In this document: in pieces, positions 1 to 4,924 of the stretch
Position numbering within the stretch: position 1 is the stretch's first letter
Layout: every line of letters starts with the position of its first letter
From: Trebonia sp.
GTDB taxonomy: Bacteria; Actinomycetota; Actinomycetes; Streptosporangiales; Streptosporangiaceae
Assembly (NCBI GenBank): GCA_030038035.1
Contig: JASHPP010000467.1
Coordinates: 1 to 6,882 of the forward strand
DNA: 6,882 nt
Reading direction: 5' to 3'
Made by a program: the position numbers and the translations under genes
Notes under the pieces: generated by a model
Database searches by the model: none
What the model saw: only the letters and a program-made list of their open reading frames with translations
What the model was told of the DNA's origin: nothing

Positions 1-849
1 CAGCCGGGTGCCGGCCGGCCCGGAGTCAGCCGGATTGCCCGCGGCGTCCGGCCCCAGCCGCGCGCACCGCTCCGCCAGCCACTGGGCCGGCGGGCGGGTC
101 CGGGGATCGACCGCGAGCGCCGCCGTGACCAGCGGGAGCAACGCGGCGGGCACGCCGTCGAGTTCGGCCGCCCCCTGCAGCACCCGGAAGAAGATCGTCT
201 GGTACGTGCCGGTGCCGTACGGATTGCGGCCGGTGGCGGCGAAGACCATCGTGGCGCCCCACGAGTGCACGTCGGACGCCCCGCTGCTCGGCTGGCCCTC
301 GATCACCTCGGGCGCCAGGTAACCGGGCGTCCCGATCACCACGCCGGTCTGGGTGAGCTGGGTCGCGTCGGGAACGTGCGCGATGCCGAAGTCGATCACC
401 ACGGGATGCCCGCCGGCGAGCATGACGTTCGCCGGCTTGAGGTCGCGGTGCACCACGCCCGCGGCGTGGATCGCGGCGAGCGCCGCCGCCAGCCCGGCGC
501 CCAGCCGTGCCAGCGGGTCGCCGCGCAGCGCGCCGTCTTTCCTGACGATCTCCTCAAGCGTCCGCCCGCGCACGTACTCCGTCACGATGTACGGCGACGG
601 GCCGCCCACGTCCGCGTCGAGGACCCGCGCGACGTACGGGCTGCGCACCCGCCGCATGGTCTCCACCTCACGCGACAGGCGCTGGCGCGCGATGGGGTCC
701 CCGCTCACCGCGGGCCCGAGCACCTTGACCGCGACCGGCCGGTTCTCCGCGTCGCGGGCAAGGTAGACCACGCCCATCCCGCCCTCGCCGATCTTCTCGA
801 CAAGGCGGTAGGGTCCGATCTTCCCCCGAAGCGTTCCCAGTCCAGGCAT
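1..849 (-). CDS. Hanks-type Ser/Thr protein kinase, N-terminal 283 residues (C-terminus cut by window edge)
   Basis: This is a eukaryotic-like Ser/Thr protein kinase that transfers ATP phosphate to Ser/Thr of protein substrates. The frame is open from ATG at 849 to position 1, giving 283 residues with no stop. All core motifs are visible: Gly-rich loop IGEGGMGVVY (20-29), ATP-anchoring Lys in VAVKVL (K42), probable alpha-C Glu E61, catalytic loop HRDLKPAN (134-141, base D136), DFG (153-155) and GTPGYLAPE (173-181). It is therefore an RD-type, apparently active kinase. The activation loop has T166-Q167-T168, aligning with the autophosphorylated TQT of mycobacterial PknB. The kinase fold seems to end near residue 259; 260-283 looks like a linker, and any membrane segment or sensor domain lies outside the window. 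The start follows the upstream TAG stop by 12 bases, with a weak GAAGAG ribosome site, so translation is probably coupled to the small upstream gene. Substrate and signal are unknown. Confidence 0.95.
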   Translation of the reverse strand, partial: MPGLGTLRGKIGPYRLVEKIGEGGMGVVYLARDAENRPVAVKVLGPAVSGDPIARQRLSREVETMRRVRSPYVARVLDADVGGPSPYIVTEYVRGRTLEEIVRKDGALRGDPLARLGAGLAAALAAIHAAGVVHRDLKPANVMLAGGHPVVIDFGIAHVPDATQLTQTGVVIGTPGYLAPEVIEGQPSSGASDVHSWGATMVFAATGRNPYGTGTYQTIFFRVLQGAAELDGVPAALLPLVTAALAVDPRTRPPAQWLAERCARLGPDAAGNPADSGPAGTRL

Positions 850-861
850 CGTCTCTTCAGA

Positions 862-1326
862 CTACGTTCCCTGCCGGCGAATTTCGGTAAAGCCTGGATT
901 ACGCTCACTGCTCCGTAAGGAGCCGGTGACCAGGCGGCGCAGCGCCTCGGCCGCCTGCGCGTTGTTCTCCGCCTGCACGACGAGCGCGCTGGCCAGCGCG
1001 CTCGCCCACTGCTGCAGGGGAACGCTCTGCCGGGACAGCACCACGCCGCGGACCTCGCGGCAGATCTCGGCGGCCGGCTGGCCGTTCCTGAGGGCGAGCG
1101 TCATGACCTGGTCGCCAAGCCGGACCGCGATCTTGGTGATCTCGCCGGAACGGCCGCGCATCCGGTCGGACATCGATGCCTTGCGTTCGACCGTCACGCA
1201 CTCGGGGGGCAGCGCCTCGCTCAGCGACTTGGTGAGGACACGGGTGTAGATCGCCGCGTCGGTGCTGTCCATCCGCAGCGCGGCCGTGACCATCTCAAGC
1301 GAGAGCGCGTCATCCGGCTCAGTCAT
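862..1326 (-). CDS. Uncharacterised small soluble actinobacterial protein, coupled to the kinase gene
   Basis: I do not recognise a named family. The product is 154 residues from the ATG at 1326, or 161 from the in-frame GTG at 1347. The ATG is preferred because GGGGA sits 8 bases upstream and the protein then begins MTEPDDALSLEMV; the GTG has a competing AGGA 5 bases upstream. There is no signal peptide or membrane segment. Numbered from the GTG, the layout suggests an N-terminal helix (about 16-47), short beta strands (about 49-56, 71-77 and 80-86: VTVERK, TKIAVRLGD, VMTLAL), a helix at 90-99, then a longer helix (about 110-140) rich in Ala with LRRLV at its end. The tail after 142 is polar and probably disordered. 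The compact alpha/beta outline, with a charged strand pair and a terminal helix, resembles a small regulatory or adaptor protein, but that is a guess. It lies 12 bases before the kinase start on the same strand, so it could be a partner, regulator or substrate of that kinase. Confidence 0.8.
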   Translation of the reverse strand: MTEPDDALSLEMVTAALRMDSTDAAIYTRVLTKSLSEALPPECVTVERKASMSDRMRGRSGEITKIAVRLGDQVMTLALRNGQPAAEICREVRGVVLSRQSVPLQQWASALASALVVQAENNAQAAEALRRLVTGSLRSSERNPGFTEIRRQGT

Positions 1327-1365
1327 CTGCTCAGTCCCCACGATCACGACGATCCTGCCATAGCT

Positions 1366-1371
1366 AAATTA
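1366..1371 (-). promoter_or_regulatory. Candidate -10 element for the small protein / kinase unit
   Basis: Read on the minus strand, the gap behind the hydratase stop contains GGTGTAATTTAGCTATG, the most AT-rich patch in this part of the window. TAATTT fits the actinobacterial TANNNT -10 pattern and would start transcription near 1359, giving a leader of about 33 bases to the ATG at 1326. No good -35 hexamer is seen 16-18 bases upstream, so the gene could also simply be read through from the hydratase. Confidence 0.35.
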
Positions 1372-1387
1372 CACCGGACCGCCGGCG

Positions 1388-2167
1388 TCAGCGTCCGTCG
1401 AAGGTGGCCTTGCCCGGGCCGTTCTCGATGAAGCTTCGCATGCCCGTCTTCTGGTCCTCGGTGGCGAACAGCGCGGCGAATTGCAGCCGCTCGATCTCGA
1501 GCCCGGCGGCGAGGTCCACCTCCAGGCCCCTGTCGACCGCCTGCTTCGCGGCGCGCAGCGCCAGCGCCGGGCCTGTTGCGTACCTGGCCACCAGGTCCGC
1601 CGCCGCCTCGTAGACGGCGTCGTCAGGGACCACCTTGTCGGCCAGGCCGATCGCGAGCGCCTCGGCGGCGGCCACGTGCCTGCCGGTGAAGATCAGGTCC
1701 TTAGCCCGGGCCGGGCCGACCAGGCGCGGCAGCCGCTGGGTGCCGCCCGCGCCGGGGATGATCCCGAGCAGGATCTCCGGCTGACCGACCTTGGCGCTCT
1801 CGCCGAGCACCCGGAAGTCGGCGCACAGCGCCAGTTCAAGCCCGCCGCCAAGCGCGTACCCGGCAACAGCCGCCACCACTGGTTTGGGGATCTCGGCGAC
1901 AGCGGTGAACGCGGCCTGCAGCCTGGCCGAGCGCTCAGCCATCTGCGGGTAGCCCAGGCCCGCCATCTCCTTGATGTCGGCGCCCGCGGCGAAGACCCGC
2001 TCGCCGCCGTACAGGATGACCGCGCGGACCGCCGCGTCGGCGCTGACCTGCGCCGCCGCGGCCGCGATCTCGGCCTGAACCTGCGCGTTGAGCGCGTTCA
2101 TCTTCGGCCGGTCCAGCCGGATCGTCGCGATCCCGGCCGCCACCTCGACGCGCACGAACTCGCCCAC
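1388..2167 (-). CDS. Enoyl-CoA hydratase/isomerase (crotonase) family protein
   Basis: A crotonase-fold enzyme, most likely hydrating trans-2-enoyl-CoA thioesters in the cytoplasm (fatty-acid or related acyl-CoA degradation). Numbered from the longer frame (GTG at 2176): FAAGADIKEM at 62-71 supplies the first oxyanion-hole amide (A66), YALGGGLELALCADF at 107-121 the second (G111), and GQPEILLGIIPGAGGTQRLP follows at 131-150. Both catalytic acids of true hydratases are present: E114 (rat E144) and E134 (rat E164), 20 residues apart as in the rat enzyme. That favours hydratase over isomerase or decarboxylase relatives. The C-terminus (FATEDQKTGMRSFIE) is typical of short hydratases such as mycobacterial EchA8, and total length (259 residues) is normal. 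The start is set at GTG 2167 because GGAGG lies 8 bases upstream; the GTG at 2176 overlaps that ribosome site. Substrate cannot be read from the sequence, and nothing links it clearly to either neighbour. Confidence 0.93.
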   Translation of the reverse strand: MGEFVRVEVAAGIATIRLDRPKMNALNAQVQAEIAAAAAQVSADAAVRAVILYGGERVFAAGADIKEMAGLGYPQMAERSARLQAAFTAVAEIPKPVVAAVAGYALGGGLELALCADFRVLGESAKVGQPEILLGIIPGAGGTQRLPRLVGPARAKDLIFTGRHVAAAEALAIGLADKVVPDDAVYEAAADLVARYATGPALALRAAKQAVDRGLEVDLAAGLEIERLQFAALFATEDQKTGMRSFIENGPGKATFDGR

Positions 2168-2175
2168 GCCCCTCA

Positions 2176-2180
2176 CCTCC
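2176..2180 (-). promoter_or_regulatory. Ribosome binding site deciding the hydratase start
   Basis: On the minus strand the sequence reads GGAGGTGAGGGGCGTG. GGAGG is a near-perfect Shine-Dalgarno with an 8-base spacer to the GTG at 2167. The earlier in-frame GTG at 2176 begins inside this site and so could not use it. Confidence 0.7.
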
Positions 2181-2203
2181 GCATGCAGACCCGCGCCACC
2201 CCT

Positions 2204-2209
2204 ACGCTA
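2204..2209 (-). promoter_or_regulatory. Candidate -10 element of the hydratase gene in the 68-base gap after glgP
   Basis: The gap between the glgP stop (2236) and the hydratase start holds TAGCGT on the minus strand, fitting the TANNNT -10 pattern. Transcription would begin near 2197, giving a leader of about 30 bases that contains the GGAGG site. No TTGACA-like -35 is at the right distance; a GGAAC further upstream resembles an ECF sigma -35 box, but no matching ECF -10 was clear. The gap also shows no hairpin with a U-tract, so glgP transcripts may run into this gene. Confidence 0.35.
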
Positions 2210-2235
2210 CAGCGCCCTGGGCCTGGTTCCGCCGG

Positions 2236-4815
2236 TCAGCGCAGGTCGCCGTTGGTCATGCCGGCCGGGGCGTCCGGGTAGGTGACCAGGCCGAGCTCGG
2301 CGCGGCTGGCGAGCAGCGGGTGCCTGGGCAGGACCCGCGCGGTGTAGCCGAACGGTCCGGGCCGGCCAAGCTCGACCGCGCCGGAGAACCGCGTCTGCGG
2401 ACCTGGCGCGCCATCGGCGGGCAGGGTGTCCGGTGCCAGCGTCAGGTAGGACGGATCGACGATCTCGTCGTCTTCGCCCGGCCGGCCGTAGGCCACCTCC
2501 ACGCAGACGTCGGCCGCGGTCAGCGTGCCAAGCGCGGCGGTCACGTGCACGTTCAGCACCGCGCCGAGGCTCGGCTCGGCGCCTTCCGCCTCCACGTGCT
2601 CGATCCGCACCGCGGGCCACGCCTTCCTGACCCGCTCCCGCCAGGCGGCAAGCTCGCGCGCCGCCGCGAAGCCGTCCGCCGCCAGCGCCCGCGACGACTC
2701 GGCGGCCGGAGCGTACAGGTGGGTCACGTAGTCGCCGACCATCCGGTCCGCCTGCACGAGCGGGCCCAGGCTGCGCAGCTCGTGCCTGATCATCTCCACC
2801 CAGCCGCCGGGAACGCCATCCGGGCCGGCGTCGTAGAACAGCGGCGCCACCGACTTCTCGAGCAGCTCGTACAGCGCCGCCGCCTCGAGCTCGTCCCGCC
2901 GCGCCGGATCGGACACGCCGTCCGCGGTCGGGATCTCCCAGCCGTTCGCGCCGTCGTACCACTCGTCCCACCAGCCGTCCCGCACCGACACGTTCAGCCC
3001 GCCGTTCAGCGCGACCTTCATGCCGGAGGTGCCGCACGCCTCGAGCGGCCGCAGCGGGTTGTTCAGCCACACGTCACAGCCCTGGACCAGGTGGTGCGCC
3101 AGCGCCATGTCGTAGTCGGGCAGGAAGACGATCCGGCGGCGCACGGCTTCTGAGTCGGCGAACCTGACCATCTGCTGGATCAGCCGCTTGCCGCTCTCGT
3201 CGGCCGGATGCGCCTTCCCCGCGATCACGATCTGGACCGGCCGGCCGGGGTCGAGCAGCAGCCCGGTGAGCCGCTGCGGGTCGTTGAGCATCAGCGTCAG
3301 CCGCTTGTACGAGGGGACCCGGCGGGCGAACCCGATCGTCAGCACGTTCTCGCCGAGCACGTTGTCGATCCAGCTGAGCTCGGCCACGGACGCGCCCCGC
3401 TGCCGCCACGATTCGCGCAGCCGCCGCCTGGTCTCCGCGACCAGCCGCGCCCGCAGCTGCCGCCTGATCTCCCACAGCCGCGCCGCGTCCGCCGACGCCG
3501 CCGTGGCCGAGTCGCCGAGCTCGGAGATCTCCCTGGCCACCCAGGTGGGCGCGTGCACGCCGTTGGTGATCGAGCCGATCGGCACTTCCGAGGTGTCGAA
3601 GCCCGGCCACAGGCCGGCGAACATCTCCCGGCTCACCTGGCCGTGCAGCAGGGACACGCCGTTCACCCGCTGCGCGAGCCGCATGCCCATCACGGCCATG
3701 TTGAACACGTGCGGGTCCCCGCCGGGGTAGGTCTCCGCGCCGAGCGGCAGGACCCGGTCGGCCGGCGGCCCGCCGGCCGCGGCCGCGGCGCTGAAGTACC
3801 GCTCCACCAGGTCGCGCGGGAACCGGTCGATGCCGGCGGGCACCGGCGTGTGGGTGGTGAACACGGTGCCCGCCCGGCACAGCTCGATCGCCTCGTCGAA
3901 GTCAAGCCCGGCGGCCACGTACTCGCGGATCCGCTCCAGGCCGAGGAAGCCCGCGTGGCCCTCGTTGGTGTGGAACACCTCGGGTTCGGGGTGCCCGGTG
4001 ATCGCGCAGAACGCGCGCACCGCGCGGACGCCGCCGACGCCGAGCAGCAGCTCCTGGCGGAGCCGGTGCTCGCTGCCGCCGCCGTACAGCCGGTCGGTGA
4101 CATCGTGCAGCGCGAGCTCGTTCTCCTCGACGTAGGAGTCCAGCAGCAGCAGCGGCACCCGCCCGACCTGGGCCAGCCAGACCTGCGCGGTCAGCAGCTT
4201 GCCGCCGGCCAGCGTCACCGACACGCGCAGCGGCTCGCCGCCCGCGGTCCGCACCTGGGTGAGCGGCAGGCCGTTCGGGTCGTCGGCCGGGTAGCGCTCC
4301 GCCTGCCAGCCGTCTGCCGACAGCGACTGGGTGAAGTACCCGTGCCGGTACAGCAGCCCCACGCCGATCACGGGAACCCCGAGGTCGCTCGCCGACTTGA
4401 GGTGGTCGCCCGCCAGGATGCCAAGGCCGCCGGAGTACTGCGGCAGCACCGCGGTGATGCCGTACTCCGGCGAGAAGTAGGCGATCGCCTTCGGCAGGCT
4501 CCGCGGCGCGCCGGCCGCGCCCGACTGGTACCAGCGCGGCCGCGAGACGTACGCGCGCAGGTCCGCGAGGACCTCGTCCAGCCTGCGCAGGAAGTCCGCG
4601 TCCTCCGCCAGCTCGGCGAGCTGCCCCGGCCGCATCGAGCTGAGCATCGCGAAGGGGTCGCCCCCTGAAGCGGCCCACCCGGCGGGGTCGATCGACTGGA
4701 ACAGCTCAACCGCGCCCGGATGCCAGGACCAGCGGAGATTCAGCATCAGGTCATGCAGCGGGGCCAGCGGCCGCGGAAGCGTCACGCGGACCGTAAAACG
4801 TCGGATCGCTCTCAC
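2236..4815 (-). CDS. glgP: Alpha-glucan (glycogen) phosphorylase, GT35, DUF3417-containing type
   Basis: A PLP-dependent phosphorylase that removes terminal glucose from alpha-1,4-glucan as glucose-1-phosphate. The 859 residues match the length of mycobacterial GlgP. Order: N-terminal DUF3417-type region (about 8-120, RRFTVRVTLP then NLRWSWHPG), catalytic segments SPEYGI (115-120), YSGGLGILAGDHLKSASDLG (127-146), HTNEGHAGF (282-290), THTPVPAGIDRF (321-332), ITNGVHAPTW (416-425), RVPSYKR (499-505), and the PLP site EACGTSGMK with Schiff-base lysine K600. Some 259 residues follow K600, including a beta-rich C-terminal domain (about 737-850). Start: the GTG at 4815 gives the family-typical MRAIRRFTVR N-terminus, and an in-frame TGA lies only four codons upstream. 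No Shine-Dalgarno is seen, but a -10-like hexamer ends 8 bases before the GTG, suggesting a leaderless mRNA. It is divergent from glgE across 109 bases, the order seen in Mycobacterium and Streptomyces. Confidence 0.96.
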   Translation of the reverse strand: MRAIRRFTVRVTLPRPLAPLHDLMLNLRWSWHPGAVELFQSIDPAGWAASGGDPFAMLSSMRPGQLAELAEDADFLRRLDEVLADLRAYVSRPRWYQSGAAGAPRSLPKAIAYFSPEYGITAVLPQYSGGLGILAGDHLKSASDLGVPVIGVGLLYRHGYFTQSLSADGWQAERYPADDPNGLPLTQVRTAGGEPLRVSVTLAGGKLLTAQVWLAQVGRVPLLLLDSYVEENELALHDVTDRLYGGGSEHRLRQELLLGVGGVRAVRAFCAITGHPEPEVFHTNEGHAGFLGLERIREYVAAGLDFDEAIELCRAGTVFTTHTPVPAGIDRFPRDLVERYFSAAAAAGGPPADRVLPLGAETYPGGDPHVFNMAVMGMRLAQRVNGVSLLHGQVSREMFAGLWPGFDTSEVPIGSITNGVHAPTWVAREISELGDSATAASADAARLWEIRRQLRARLVAETRRRLRESWRQRGASVAELSWIDNVLGENVLTIGFARRVPSYKRLTLMLNDPQRLTGLLLDPGRPVQIVIAGKAHPADESGKRLIQQMVRFADSEAVRRRIVFLPDYDMALAHHLVQGCDVWLNNPLRPLEACGTSGMKVALNGGLNVSVRDGWWDEWYDGANGWEIPTADGVSDPARRDELEAAALYELLEKSVAPLFYDAGPDGVPGGWVEMIRHELRSLGPLVQADRMVGDYVTHLYAPAAESSRALAADGFAAARELAAWRERVRKAWPAVRIEHVEAEGAEPSLGAVLNVHVTAALGTLTAADVCVEVAYGRPGEDDEIVDPSYLTLAPDTLPADGAPGPQTRFSGAVELGRPGPFGYTARVLPRHPLLASRAELGLVTYPDAPAGMTNGDLR

Positions 4816-4823
4816 GGGCAGCC

Positions 4824-4829
4824 ATCATA
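4824..4829 (-). promoter_or_regulatory. Predicted -10 element of glgP, placed for a leaderless transcript
   Basis: The minus strand reads TATGATGGCTGCCCGTG, where the last three bases are the glgP start codon. TATGAT matches five of six bases of TATAAT. With a usual 6-base gap the transcript would begin about two bases before the GTG, leaving no room for a ribosome site, and none is seen. No clear -35 hexamer is present. Confidence 0.55.
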
Positions 4830-4912
4830 GGCAACGCGGGCACCAGCCGCCGAACCGTCCTCGGCGCGGGCAGTTATCCAGGGGCCGCGCGCGTTTGTGA
4901 ATTGCAAGTGGG

Positions 4913-4918
4913 TACGGT
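4913..4918 (+). promoter_or_regulatory. Predicted -10 element of glgE, placed for a leaderless transcript
   Basis: The sequence reads TACGGTGACCGCGTG, ending in the glgE start codon. TACGGT fits TANNNT and leaves exactly six bases before the GTG at 4925, so transcription would start on the G of the start codon. The only ribosome-site-like match (GGTGA) lies 4 bases from the GTG and overlaps this hexamer. A TTGTGA at 4895-4900 is only 12 bases upstream, too close for a normal -35. Confidence 0.5.
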
Positions 4919-4924
4919 GACCGC

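Larger units (their letters stand above)
4816..4924. promoter_or_regulatory. Shared divergent control region between glgP and glgE
   Basis: These 109 bases are all that separates two divergent start codons, so any shared operator must lie here. Outside the two -10-like hexamers it is mostly G/C-rich. The exception is a run at 4894-4909, TTTGTGAATTGCAAGT, containing the palindromic hexamer TTGCAA (4902-4907 offset by one base at most). It lies just upstream of the glgE -10 and is the best-looking place for a regulator to bind. No riboswitch-like fold was recognised. Confidence 0.5.

Noticed and set aside
1371..1387. CCGG-N4-CCGG hairpin followed by TGTAATTT as a terminator behind the hydratase
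   Set aside because: The stem is only four base pairs and there is no real U-tract; the AT-rich part is better explained as a -10 element.
2210..2235. GCCCTGGGC palindrome after the glgP stop as a terminator
   Set aside because: It has no loop of workable size and no U-tract; such short GC palindromes are expected by chance here.
4141..4153. CAG trinucleotide run as a repeat
   Set aside because: It is within glgP and simply encodes the conserved buried Leu run PLLLLDSY on the opposite strand.
3208..4668. 486-codon open frame on the plus strand opposite glgP
   Set aside because: It is antisense to a clear phosphorylase, with Arg/Pro/His/Val/Gln-rich low-complexity sequence. This is the usual shadow frame of high-GC genes, and no domain is recognisable.
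4896..4911. TGTGA as a Crp-type binding site
   Set aside because: The second half-site (TCACA after six bases) is absent; the sequence there is AGTGG.
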